Assembly (NCBI RefSeq): GCF_030160715.1
Contig: NZ_BSOW01000041.1
Coordinates: 1 to 64,000 of the forward strand
Reading direction: 5' to 3'
Origin: Bradyrhizobium iriomotense
Lineage (GTDB): Bacteria > Pseudomonadota > Alphaproteobacteria > Rhizobiales > Xanthobacteraceae
DNA: 64,000 bases
Of this stretch, positions 9,429 to 17,960 are shown piece after piece. How positions within the stretch are numbered: position 1 is the stretch's first letter; each line of letters starts with the position of its first letter. The notes under the pieces are model-generated. The model was not told the origin of the DNA. It saw only the letters and a program-made list of their open reading frames with translations, and ran no database searches. The position numbers and the translations under genes were made by a program.

Positions 9429-9902
9429 TCAGAATAGCTCACGAAACTCGTAACGAAAATAGGTCGAGCCTGACGCGATCCCTAGTGTCCTTTGGAGCCT
9501 CTGATAACCTGCTAAAGGCACGATGATGCAATCGGAGCTTCCAGCATAGCAAACCTGGACTCGGATAGACTGGCCGCAGATGTTCTCGACAAGTACGATC
9601 TGGTCGATGATTTTCGGATTGATGGTCTGTGGACGAGCTGAGGGGTGCACAGAGATACAGAGCCTGCCGTCGGGGGTCTTGTGATTTCCTGCAAACGTAC
9701 CATTCATCGGCAGGAACGGATTGGCAGGCCGACCGGATCCGCCGGTGCCGCCGTACATGGGGGCGGAGGATCTTCCATACCCGGAGACTTGAGCATGAAC
9801 GGGTGGAATCCAAATGGGCACAATGACCATCAGGCAGCAAACAAAACGGTCGATTCGGGCGCTCTTCAGCGCGAGGGAGTCACGTGTCATTGCAATACCC
9901 AA
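9429..9902 (-). CDS. Small secreted hypothetical protein with four mature cysteines
   Basis: The 157-residue protein (or 153 residues from ATG at 9890) has a hydrophobic leader ending near PPVHAQ. A Gly/Ser/Pro-rich stretch follows, then a C-terminal domain with four cysteines (RLCIS, NICGQ, QVCYAG, DCIIV) that could form two disulfides. I do not recognise the family. Eight bases separate its start from the stop of the VOC-family gene upstream, which supports one operon. Confidence 0.65.
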   Translation of the reverse strand: MGIAMTRDSLALKSARIDRFVCCLMVIVPIWIPPVHAQVSGYGRSSAPMYGGTGGSGRPANPFLPMNGTFAGNHKTPDGRLCISVHPSARPQTINPKIIDQIVLVENICGQSIRVQVCYAGSSDCIIVPLAGYQRLQRTLGIASGSTYFRYEFRELF

Positions 9903-9909
9903 ATGCTGT

Positions 9910-10368
9910 CTAAGACCGATCAGGGAGCTCCTCGGTCTGCAATATCTCGATCAATCCAAAGCCCGAGACATGATGAAAGGAAACCCTTTGGCCGTCGAAT
10001 AGCACCGCCGGAGTTGGTGGGCTGACCATTACGATATCGACGCCTGCGGCCTCCAGCTCACCAAGCGCGTCTTCAGCATTGGGACACGTATAGCATAAGT
10101 GGTAAATCATCGACCCCGTTTTGCTTATGAGCTTGTCAATCGGGGAGGGGCCGTCACCGGGCCAGATCACTTCGACATCGGGCATCGTTGGATGATGGCG
10201 CATCGCGAGATTGACCCGCTGGAGCGGGTCAAAGACCTGATTGCCAGCCGTATATCCAAGCAATGCCAGGTAGCGAAATGCCTCTTCAGGGGAGGCGACC
10301 GCAAGGCCCAGATGATGAAAGGCAAAGTTGCCGAAATCGAGTGCGGGGGGGCTTGCGGAATTGGACAC
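9910..10368 (-). CDS. VOC-superfamily protein (glyoxalase / methylmalonyl-CoA epimerase-like)
   Basis: The 152-residue protein has two beta-alpha-beta3 repeats of the vicinal-oxygen-chelate fold. HHLGLAV near residue 18 opens the first, YHLCYTC near 93 opens the second, and GLIEIL closes near the end. These carry the His/His/Glu metal-ligand pattern of the family. Known relatives epimerise acyl-CoA alpha carbons or handle hemithioacetals. It sits nine bases after the ACP gene. An action on the ACP-bound two- or three-carbon acyl unit, for example racemising its alpha carbon, is a reasonable but unproven idea. Confidence 0.8.
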   Translation of the reverse strand: MSNSASPPALDFGNFAFHHLGLAVASPEEAFRYLALLGYTAGNQVFDPLQRVNLAMRHHPTMPDVEVIWPGDGPSPIDKLISKTGSMIYHLCYTCPNAEDALGELEAAGVDIVMVSPPTPAVLFDGQRVSFHHVSGFGLIEILQTEELPDRS

Positions 10369-10377
10369 TTCAATATC

Positions 10378-10623
10378 TCACGTCGTCTTCTTGCCGATCA
10401 GTTCGACGAATTCCCCGACGTTCTTCAGGTTGCCGATTTCGGATGCGGAGAACTTTATTCCAAAAGCCTTCGAGACCGCGAGAACGAGACGAATGTGGGA
10501 GAGGCTATCCCAACCGTCTACGTCATCGGCCGTCGTTTCAGGCTCGAGCCCAAGATCATCCTCATCGAAGACCTCGCGAAATACCGTTGAAAGCTTAGAG
10601 TAGATTTGCGCTTGATCCATCAT
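10378..10623 (-). CDS. Acyl carrier protein
   Basis: The 81-residue protein is acidic and helical, with the phosphopantetheine attachment motif GWDSLSH. The modified serine is Ser40. It is a free-standing ACP inside a polysaccharide cluster, lying between the VOC gene (nine bases downstream) and the SGNH/MBOAT genes. Fatty-acid-synthesis genes are absent. It most likely receives a short acyl group from the FkbH-like enzyme at 13280-15199 and presents it to the MBOAT acyltransferase. This is an inference from the families and gene order. Confidence 0.92.
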   Translation of the reverse strand: MMDQAQIYSKLSTVFREVFDEDDLGLEPETTADDVDGWDSLSHIRLVLAVSKAFGIKFSASEIGNLKNVGEFVELIGKKTT

Positions 10624-10662
10624 CGCACCTCGTTTTCGTTCTCCGAATAGCTTTCCTGCTAC

Positions 10663-11793
10663 TCACTGATGAGTTTCGGCCTTGAATTGATCGGAGCCGC
10701 GTAGAGAAACACGAGCCTGTTCGGGGCTTGTCCGACATACGAATGGATTCAAGACATTTGCCAGTCGATCCGACCAAACGTCCGCCAAATGCCGCTTGGC
10801 ATGAACTTCGTCGGAATAATCTTGCTCTTTGCTCAGATCGCTCATCGACATCGAGACGAAACTCCGTTGCCCATCGAATTGGCGGGAGACATCCGTGAAT
10901 GCTTGTTCATAACTCCGCTGAAATGGGCTTGCGTCCCGATGCCAGGCCGGAATGGGAAGGTCAATCAGCACGACCCGTTCTCCCGAACGAAGCAACGTTT
11001 CAATGGTGTTCTTGAGCACTTCGACCTGACCGAGGGAAATTTCGTTCCTCTTTCCCATGGCTTCATTCCAATAGTCGAGAGCTTTCTTCTTGTCTTGCTC
11101 TGACATCCCGGCGGCCTCGCGTTCAGCCTCGTTACGCTGAGCGGACTTGCGACCGGTCAGCAGCAGATTGACGCCTGCTCTGGCTTCGCGGGCCATCTTC
11201 TCGATCACCAGAATGGGACGAATTGCCAAAACGCCAGCATCCAACCAACTTGCTGGAAGGAGCGCGGCAGGGCCTTCCAGTGTGCGCCTATAAAATCCGT
11301 AGCGATACTTCTCAAGATCGATATCGGTTTCTCCGCGATTGCGATCAGGGTCGGCATACTTCACGTCCGAGTCGACGAACATTCCGAACCAAACGCCGAT
11401 TACGAAGGTGTTCGAGGGTCGATCGGCTTGACTTTGGACCTCGTGCACCATGTCTATGATCTGTTTCGCTTCCGAGATGTTGGCGCCGCCAACGGCGAGA
11501 TTGCTCACCTTCGCGCAGGCCAATTTTGACTGAATAGTCTTTTGTATGAAGCCAACTCCCGTGTTTGATGCGCCTACCAGAATAGCCTTTTCAGCCGGGC
11601 TATTAAGAACGCTCCGTCCCAGGAACACGTATTTGGGAACGGTCATGTAGAGTGTCTGCTCGGCATTCTGAAAATCGCGCTGCCCCTCGCTTGCTGAGTC
11701 AGGGAACATGAGGAAAGAAAGCGCGCCGAGCGTAGCGTAAAGAAAGGCAAATGACACAAAGGTCAGCGCGGCCTGTCGTAGGATGTGTTTCAA
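10663..11793 (-). CDS. SGNH-hydrolase-like membrane-anchored protein (MBOAT partner)
   Basis: The 376-residue protein has an N-terminal membrane segment (about 8-30). The soluble domain has GASNTG with Ser76 at the block-I position and DEVH with Asp328 and His331 as a D-x-x-H block, the three positions expected of an SGNH/DltD-like catalytic site. Such proteins commonly sit beside MBOAT acyltransferases (AlgJ/AlgX with AlgI, DltD with DltB) and carry out or help the periplasmic acyl transfer. Its start lies one base from the stop of the MBOAT gene at 11795. The family call rests on these motifs and on the neighbour. Confidence 0.75.
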   Translation of the reverse strand: MKHILRQAALTFVSFAFLYATLGALSFLMFPDSASEGQRDFQNAEQTLYMTVPKYVFLGRSVLNSPAEKAILVGASNTGVGFIQKTIQSKLACAKVSNLAVGGANISEAKQIIDMVHEVQSQADRPSNTFVIGVWFGMFVDSDVKYADPDRNRGETDIDLEKYRYGFYRRTLEGPAALLPASWLDAGVLAIRPILVIEKMAREARAGVNLLLTGRKSAQRNEAEREAAGMSEQDKKKALDYWNEAMGKRNEISLGQVEVLKNTIETLLRSGERVVLIDLPIPAWHRDASPFQRSYEQAFTDVSRQFDGQRSFVSMSMSDLSKEQDYSDEVHAKRHLADVWSDRLANVLNPFVCRTSPEQARVSLRGSDQFKAETHQ

Positions 11794-11794
11794 G

Positions 11795-13234
11795 TCAGAA
11801 GGCCTTGTAGACGAAATCGGGAGATTTGTGCAGCAGTGTCGTGATCACGACGATTGCCATCATCTTGCTCGCCAGGGAAAGGTTCCGGCCAATCAGGCTG
11901 TCACGGATCGACAATAGGAAAGTCGGCGTAGTCAGGTGCGGGACGATGCGGTCGGTGACGAACCAGAACAGCGCGAATGCGCCGCCGATGGCAAGGAACG
12001 GGCCCAGTATCCCGGTCAATCCAAGCCTTCCGATCAAGCGGTCGAAGTCCGACAGCTCAGGTACCCATAGGCAGGTCAACGCCAGCACGAAATAGGCGAT
12101 GGTTATGCCGCGAGAAAAATAGATATAGGCGGTCCGGTCGGTTAGCGCCCGGTAGCGCTTCTTGCCGAGGCGCCCGGTCCAAGCAACCTGCCAGAGTTTG
12201 TTCACGCTCGCGCCTGCGCCCATCAAGAGTCCGTAGATCACAAATACCGCGGTGGTACCGTGCCAAACTCCCATGACGAGGAAGGTCACAAAGAACGCGA
12301 GCACGCCCAAATAGGCCGTTAATGCGGGCGCTGGAAACCACGACATCAGGAGCATGACAAGCGGATTGAAGAGATAGAACTTGAACCACTGCGACAATGT
12401 CATGTGCCAGCGTTGCCAAAACTCCAGGAAGGTGCGGGCGGAGAACGGCCGGTCGAAGTTTTCCGGCAGCTCCTGCCCCAGCAGAATCCCGCTGCCGATG
12501 ACGATGTCCATGTAGCCGGAGAAATTGTAATAGAGATAAACGGTGTAGAGCGAGGCGGCTGCAGCATAGAGCCCGTAAAGCTTCAGCACGGGCAAATCGG
12601 CTGCCTGGAGGAGCTGGGGCTTCAGGAACGAAAAGCCGTATTCGGCCGTGGCCGCAACGATGACAAACTTCACGTAGCCCGTGATGATCCGCGCGAAGGC
12701 GTCGTAAACCTTGGCTGAATCGAGGTCGAATGCCGCCACGCCATCAGTGGCCCGAAAGTCCTGATAGCGCTGGATCGGGCCTGAGACGAAGCAGAGAAAG
12801 TTGCAGGTGTATCGGAAGAAGGCGAGCGGGCCGATTCTTTCGCTGAGGTCACCCGAGCGCACATCCACCATCATGTGCAATATCCGGAACAGGATGTAGG
12901 ACAGACCGATCATCAGATAGGGAAACGGAAGATGACCCAGGTCTTCGAAGAAAGAGAAGCGCTTCAGAAAGACGTAACAAACCAGCACGCTCAAGACGCC
13001 CAGCCCCAAGGCGACCGCTGCTTTCCAGACTTCAAGAACCCTTACGCAGACATAGCCCAGGAGAAGAAACCCCAGCAGGGGCAGCGCTTGGATGATGTCA
13101 GTCAGATAGCTGCCGATGAAGAAGGCATTGGCCAGTCCGAGTACCGTTCGCCGGTAAGGAACGGACGCACTGATGTTGTAGGCAACGACTACGGCTGCGA
13201 GAAACGCAAAGAAAAGAGGGGATGTGAGACTCAT
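11795..13234 (-). CDS. MBOAT-family O-acyltransferase (AlgI/DltB-like)
   Basis: The 479-residue protein has about ten or more membrane segments. It shows both MBOAT signatures: FWQRWHMTLSQW with His277, and MGVWHGTT with the invariant His325. In alginate acetylation and D-alanylation, proteins of this family move an acyl group from a carrier across the inner membrane to a periplasmic acceptor. Here it is placed between the FkbH-like gene (45 bases upstream) and the SGNH-like gene (one base downstream), with an ACP in the same train. O-acylation of the polysaccharide made by this cluster is the likely role. The acyl group is probably not acetyl. Confidence 0.93.
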   Translation of the reverse strand: MSLTSPLFFAFLAAVVVAYNISASVPYRRTVLGLANAFFIGSYLTDIIQALPLLGFLLLGYVCVRVLEVWKAAVALGLGVLSVLVCYVFLKRFSFFEDLGHLPFPYLMIGLSYILFRILHMMVDVRSGDLSERIGPLAFFRYTCNFLCFVSGPIQRYQDFRATDGVAAFDLDSAKVYDAFARIITGYVKFVIVAATAEYGFSFLKPQLLQAADLPVLKLYGLYAAAASLYTVYLYYNFSGYMDIVIGSGILLGQELPENFDRPFSARTFLEFWQRWHMTLSQWFKFYLFNPLVMLLMSWFPAPALTAYLGVLAFFVTFLVMGVWHGTTAVFVIYGLLMGAGASVNKLWQVAWTGRLGKKRYRALTDRTAYIYFSRGITIAYFVLALTCLWVPELSDFDRLIGRLGLTGILGPFLAIGGAFALFWFVTDRIVPHLTTPTFLLSIRDSLIGRNLSLASKMMAIVVITTLLHKSPDFVYKAF

Positions 13235-13279
13235 TGCTTGGGGGCCCGAACTGCGTTGCCTCTTCCGGTACGCACCGGA

Positions 13280-15199
13280 TCAGGCAAGCTCCAGATGTGG
13301 GTAATCGCGCTCGACCGTCATCGGCAGTTCGCCAAGTTCAACATCGACCCCCAATTGCCATCGTGTGCTTCCGTCGGTCTCCTCGCTGATCAGAGTGAAG
13401 CCGAGCTTGTTATAGTGCTCGCGCACCATCTCGTTTCGTTCGGTCGGAATGAAGACACCCTCCAGATTCGATATTCCTGCGGCGCGCGCAAGGAGCAGGA
13501 TCTCCGCAAGCACCGTCTTTTCCACACCCCGCCCAAGCACCCGACAGCTCATGAGCCATGTATCGATGGTCCACCATTGCGGTCGGGAGGGTCGACAAAC
13601 GACCACGCATATAATTCCGTTGTCGCCAAACTTGTCCAGGAGCCGCGCGTGCAACGTCATCACGCCGGGGTCGAGTTCGGCTTGCTCGACCTGGGTTTCG
13701 GTGTAGCGGTTGGTGGTCAGATTAAATTGGTTGCTCTTGTTGATCAACTGGGTGACGCGCGACCGCGTTGTACGGTCGAAGCTTCCGAAGATGATCCGCA
13801 TTTCGAGCGACCGTAGATAGGACTGAAGATCGGAAGTTTGGCCTTGCAAACTGAGGCGCCGCGCGTTGGCCTGATACATGCCGGCGCGGCAGCGATCTTC
13901 TTCTGAGAAGCTGATTGCCTCGAAATAGCCGCCTGCAGCAAGCGTACGCGAGTAGCCCGCGGGATCGCTGTCGAGTTCAGGGACGGCGACCTCGGGTATC
14001 TCTCGCCGGACCAGACCTCGCTCAACGGGATTGTCATCGAGAAAGACCATCGATTCGAGGCCGAGGGCGAGTTCCTTTGCGATCGCGCGGATGTTTGTTG
14101 CCTTGTCATCCCAATTCGCCTGAAAGACTGCGATATGATCCTCCTTCAGCAACATGTCCGGGTGTTCCCTGAAGGGCCGCCGCGCCACCTCGTCGTTGTT
14201 TTTCGAGCTCACTGCAAGCACGATACCGCGAGCCCGAAGGGCGAGCGCCAATTGCTGAACCGACAGGAATGCCTCGCCCGTAGCATCGCCCTGGGCGATC
14301 TGAATTCCCTCGAGCCCGTCGTCGCCGATCACGCCACCCCAGACCGTGTTATCAAGATCGAGAATGAGGCACCGGCGACTCTTTCCTCGCATGGCGCCGA
14401 TGATCCGGCAGACGTGCTCAGCATATAGCGGCACGAACGTGTCCGAAAAAGGAAGCTTCGCAAGGTTCCATTGAGCTGGTGAGTGCCAGTCGGCAAGCCC
14501 GACTGTTTCGGCGATGCCGGCAACGTCGAGAAGAAGATCGCTGGATTGAAGGACGCTCTGGGAGATCCGCCCGTTGAGTTGGTCGACGATGTTCCTGGCG
14601 GTTCCTGTCAGCGCGCGATCGAAGGATCCGAACAGTCCTTCCGGAGGAGCCGCTATGGTCTGCAGGATGCACACGGCGCCACTGTTCTGGGAGATGGCGG
14701 AACGGATCGAACCCAGGAGGTCGATTGCAGCGTTAACGGACTGAACGGCAGCCTGCTCATCGCCGGGAGTGGGCTGAAGTGCGAGGCCGCGATGGTCGAG
14801 GGCAACAAGGACGGCGTCTGGTCGCGCCCTGTTGAGCGCGGAGTCCGGATGCAACGCGTCTTGCAGAAACTGATCGTAGGCGCCCGTGATACATTCGAGC
14901 GAGAAGCCATGGCGTGCTGCCGTTGCGGTCAGGACAGGGACTATGAGGTCGAGAGTGCCATTTCCGATCAAGCCCAGCCGGAAGGGAGCCAGCGGCTGCA
15001 GGGAGTGTCCCTGCTTGCGGGCTGAAATGATGGTCCGTCCCAACCGCGAGAGCTGCTGCTCGTTGAGGGCGTGGGTCGCGAGAAACCGGATCCGCTTTCC
15101 AAGATCGAGGTCGGACGTCGCGAGACCCTTGCAGTGGGAGGAGAAATCTTCAGGTGGTCTTGGAAGCCAAGACAGTTCTCGATACTGTTCTACGGACAC
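13280..15199 (-). CDS. FkbH-like HAD-IIIC phosphatase with N-terminal SGNH-like and C-terminal GNAT-like domains
   Basis: The 639-residue protein starts with GTG at 15199. The central HAD domain has LDLDNTVWGGVIGDDG with Asp281 and Asp283, and further HAD motifs SSKN and FLDDNP. The N-terminal 250 residues include GLIGNGTLD, as in FkbH proteins with an SGNH-like start. The C-terminal part (about 480-620) looks like a GNAT acyltransferase fold. Characterised FkbH enzymes convert 1,3-bisphosphoglycerate to a glyceryl unit on an ACP. The presence of an ACP gene and an MBOAT acyltransferase just downstream suggests that a glyceryl- or lactyl-type group is loaded on the carrier and used to decorate the glycan. 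Confidence 0.9.
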   Translation of the reverse strand: MSVEQYRELSWLPRPPEDFSSHCKGLATSDLDLGKRIRFLATHALNEQQLSRLGRTIISARKQGHSLQPLAPFRLGLIGNGTLDLIVPVLTATAARHGFSLECITGAYDQFLQDALHPDSALNRARPDAVLVALDHRGLALQPTPGDEQAAVQSVNAAIDLLGSIRSAISQNSGAVCILQTIAAPPEGLFGSFDRALTGTARNIVDQLNGRISQSVLQSSDLLLDVAGIAETVGLADWHSPAQWNLAKLPFSDTFVPLYAEHVCRIIGAMRGKSRRCLILDLDNTVWGGVIGDDGLEGIQIAQGDATGEAFLSVQQLALALRARGIVLAVSSKNNDEVARRPFREHPDMLLKEDHIAVFQANWDDKATNIRAIAKELALGLESMVFLDDNPVERGLVRREIPEVAVPELDSDPAGYSRTLAAGGYFEAISFSEEDRCRAGMYQANARRLSLQGQTSDLQSYLRSLEMRIIFGSFDRTTRSRVTQLINKSNQFNLTTNRYTETQVEQAELDPGVMTLHARLLDKFGDNGIICVVVCRPSRPQWWTIDTWLMSCRVLGRGVEKTVLAEILLLARAAGISNLEGVFIPTERNEMVREHYNKLGFTLISEETDGSTRWQLGVDVELGELPMTVERDYPHLELA

Positions 15200-15372
15200 G
15201 CTCGATTCCAGCTTGTTTTTACCAGCGAATTCAATGAATTTGCCGTACCCTACGTGGAAAATCCAGCCGATATTCTATGCACGATGTTCGAAAATAATTC
15301 GACAGTTTCATGGCTTGGCCTTGTCATCTGCAGGTGGCAGGATGGACTTACATGGGAAATGTGCTGAAAGCA

Positions 15373-15385
15373 GTCCGATTCGGAC
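15373..15385. promoter_or_regulatory. Short inverted repeat in a divergent promoter region
   Basis: GTCCGA and TCGGAC flank a single T, in the 223-base gap between the divergent fkbH-like gene (start 15199) and the GT2 gene (start 15423). It lies 38 bases upstream of the TTG start of the GT2 gene, a position suited to an operator. No regulator can be named. Confidence 0.3.
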
Positions 15386-15422
15386 AACGAGTTCGGATTA
15401 ACGTTACGGTCGTGAGGGTCAG

Positions 15423-16478
15423 TTGTCGCCTGAGTTAACCCTGTCCGTCGTCATTCCCAACTACAATTATGCGAGATTTGTGGGGGCGGCGATCAAGAGC
15501 GCGCTCGATATCCGTTGGCCACGGGTCGAGGTTGTCGTTGTCGATGATGGGTCGACCGACGATTCACTTGAAGTCATCGAGTCGTTTGCGGATAAGATCA
15601 CCATCGTCAGGCAGCCGAACGCTGGTCAGATGCAATCTTCCGTGAACGGCTTCCACAAGTCGACCGGCGAACTGATCATCTTCCTGGACTCGGACGATGC
15701 GCTGCATCCCGACGTAATGAATGAAATAGCTGCGGTTTGGACCGAAAAGGCCAGCAAATTCCAATTCCAGATGAGGGCGATCAATGCGGAAGGCGTGCCG
15801 ACAGGCAGCATCCAGCCCCAGTATTTCATTACGCCGACTCCGCAGCAAATTCGGGAGTGGGTCACCACGGCGGGTGTTTATCCGACACCGCCTGGTTCCG
15901 GAAATGCCTACCCGCGTGGCGTTGTCGAGAAGATATTCGGCTTCAAGTCTGATTTCGTTGATAGGGCGCCTGACAGCTATCTGGTTACGGCGGCGCCGGT
16001 ATATGGCGATATCGTGACGATTCCCAAGCCGCTGGTCGATTACCGTGTGCACGGCGACAATCACGGGGCGTTTCTTGAGCTGGAGGATAGCCGTTTCGCG
16101 CGGGAGGTGGATGTCACGATAAGGCGGTTCAATTTCTTCCGCGAAGTCGCTTGCAGCGCCGGACTGTCGGTCGAACCTGAAGCGCTGAACAGAAATATGC
16201 TGTTTCTATGCCTGCGCACGGCGTCATACGCATTGCGACCCGACATTCACCCAATGCCGAATGACAAGGCACGAGCCATCTTCTTGGACTGCCTTCGGTC
16301 TCTTTCCTTCCCGCAGGGATTCTCCTATTCCCAGCGAAGCTCATTGTTCCTTTGGGCCGCGTGCATGTTGTTCGGTCCGAGCCGGCTGGCGCGGGCGCTC
16401 GCCAGCTGGCGCTATGCGCCGATCAGCCGACCCAGGTGGATGAAGGCCATCCTGAACATGCTGAGGGTTATTCGCTAG
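15423..16478 (+). CDS. Family 2 glycosyltransferase
   Basis: The 351-residue protein has a GT-A fold. It shows the opening LSVVIPNYNYARFVG, the VVVDDGSTDDS nucleotide-binding segment and FLDSDDA as the DxD metal site. The start is TTG at 15423 with GAGGG a few bases upstream, and no in-frame ATG lies before the fold. It transfers a sugar from a nucleotide donor to a lipid-linked intermediate at the cytoplasmic face. The sugar cannot be read from the sequence. It is transcribed away from the minus-strand train. Its end overlaps the end of the convergent acyltransferase gene by four bases. Confidence 0.9.
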   Translation: MSPELTLSVVIPNYNYARFVGAAIKSALDIRWPRVEVVVVDDGSTDDSLEVIESFADKITIVRQPNAGQMQSSVNGFHKSTGELIIFLDSDDALHPDVMNEIAAVWTEKASKFQFQMRAINAEGVPTGSIQPQYFITPTPQQIREWVTTAGVYPTPPGSGNAYPRGVVEKIFGFKSDFVDRAPDSYLVTAAPVYGDIVTIPKPLVDYRVHGDNHGAFLELEDSRFAREVDVTIRRFNFFREVACSAGLSVEPEALNRNMLFLCLRTASYALRPDIHPMPNDKARAIFLDCLRSLSFPQGFSYSQRSSLFLWAACMLFGPSRLARALASWRYAPISRPRWMKAILNMLRVIR

Positions 16479-17644
16479 CTTTCTCGCTGCAACGTTCGGG
16501 CGCGGTTGCTCCAGCCGAAGATCAATTCGCGTCCCCATATTCGCGAGGGCGTTTCGATGAGACGAAAAGTGATGTCGCTGATCACGACAATGCTGATCAG
16601 AGATCCAGCCAAAATGAAATCGCCCGTCCATCGATCCGTCTGAAACACGGGAACATGCATCGTCGAATCGAACAAAGACGGGATGCCAAAAATGCGCTTT
16701 AGAACGATGGCTTCTATGTACAAAAACACATAGTGCACCAGGTAGACAGAGTATGAGATCTTACCGAGATATTGCACGCCCGGCGTCATAAGCACCCTCG
16801 CCAAAACGCCGGTGTCGGATTGGAAAAGTAGGACCCAGCCGACAAATACGGGCACAATGGCAACAATCTTGGTGTCCGATATCGTTCCGGCGATCAAGAA
16901 AAACGCGATCAAAAGAACTATCTGCCCAGAGCTGATCGAGCTTTGAGACAGCTTCGGAAATCGACTGTCTTGCGTGGTCTGAAATATACACGCGCCGATA
17001 AAGAAGCCGGCCAGGCATCGAACGATGCCAAGGTCATACGTCGAATTCAAATCGCCGTGCGTGAACGCAACGAAGCAAAAGCCCCCCAGTCCTGCGAGAG
17101 ATAGCAGGAGCACGAGGATCTTGCTTCGGAAGAGGCCCCCTGCTGCAGCAAGAGCAAAAACCAGATAGGCCACGAATTCGCAACTGATGCTCCAACTAGG
17201 TGCATTCCAGGTCAGATAGTTAAAAATACCGAGCCCCTGAACAAGCCCCAAGTTTGCGAAGAATGCCCCCCAAGAATCTGGTCCGGTAAACGCCGCTCGA
17301 TCGCTGGCGGTGATCATTCCTGAACTCTGCGAATAGAGCTTCAGGAACTCCAATCCAAGTAGGACTAGAAGCGTCGCCAAATGCATTGGATAGACGCGGA
17401 AGAAACGTAAACCGATAAAACGCATCGTATCGGGAATCGAATTGATACGGCGCGAATAACTCGAGCTGATCACGAAGCCTGACAAGATGAAAAAAAGGTC
17501 GACTGCCAAATAGCCGTTTCGAAAAAACAAATTGTGCGTGAAATGATTTGAGACCTGGAGGTGGTAGAAAACGACGAGTATGGCCGCGATCCCCCGCAAA
17601 CCGTCGAGGGCGACATAGCGTCGTGTTTGGCTAGCCGGCATCAC
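16475..17644 (-). CDS. Acyltransferase 3 family membrane protein
   Basis: The 389-residue protein has about ten membrane segments and the family opening LDGLRGIAAILVVFYHL, which contains the conserved Arg and His. A second conserved region reads YLAVDLFFILSGFVIS. Such proteins (OafA, ExoZ, NodX) O-acetylate or succinylate glycans from cytoplasmic acyl donors. It is one of three in the window (also 17961-19073 and 53324-54448). It is followed on the opposite strand by a convergent GT2 gene whose stop overlaps its own. Confidence 0.9.
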   Translation of the reverse strand: MMPASQTRRYVALDGLRGIAAILVVFYHLQVSNHFTHNLFFRNGYLAVDLFFILSGFVISSSYSRRINSIPDTMRFIGLRFFRVYPMHLATLLVLLGLEFLKLYSQSSGMITASDRAAFTGPDSWGAFFANLGLVQGLGIFNYLTWNAPSWSISCEFVAYLVFALAAAGGLFRSKILVLLLSLAGLGGFCFVAFTHGDLNSTYDLGIVRCLAGFFIGACIFQTTQDSRFPKLSQSSISSGQIVLLIAFFLIAGTISDTKIVAIVPVFVGWVLLFQSDTGVLARVLMTPGVQYLGKISYSVYLVHYVFLYIEAIVLKRIFGIPSLFDSTMHVPVFQTDRWTGDFILAGSLISIVVISDITFRLIETPSRIWGRELIFGWSNRARTLQRES

Positions 17645-17689
17645 CTGATTATCGTGCCCAACAGTATGATTTTATATCTAAGGTCTAGA

Positions 17690-17885
17690 CCAGACTAGCT
17701 TGGGATAGCAATGCGGCGATGTTTCGTCGGAGGATTCCCTGATCGAAGCTCATCCTGATTAATTTTTGATCATCCCCCAAATGGCGACAGATATGTCTAG
17801 CCGTTGGTATTGGGAGTGACAAACGCCGAGAGGCGACCGAACCAGCGATTGAGGCCGGAAAGTTCGAGGTTGTAGACGCTATTAG
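17690..17885 (-). pseudogene. Relic of a Wzy-like polymerase gene
   Basis: Read on the minus strand, this stretch encodes NLELSGLNRWFGRLS and, after a frame change, KLIRMSFDQG. The intact polymerase gene at 19061-20389 has NLQIPGLDRWFSRLS and EMIRISFDRD in the same order and at similar spacing. DNA similarity is visible as well, for example ACCAGCGAT-AGGCCGG around 17842 and 19530. It is a decayed fragment of a paralogous gene with at least one frameshift and in-frame stops. It fills most of the 316-base gap (17645-17960) between two divergent acyltransferase genes. Confidence 0.7.
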
Positions 17886-17960
17886 TTGATTGTGGCCTAC
17901 TTTCAACATTGTATCTGCGCAGATAAGATCCCACGACCTTTCCGCAAATGTCGGCTGCGT

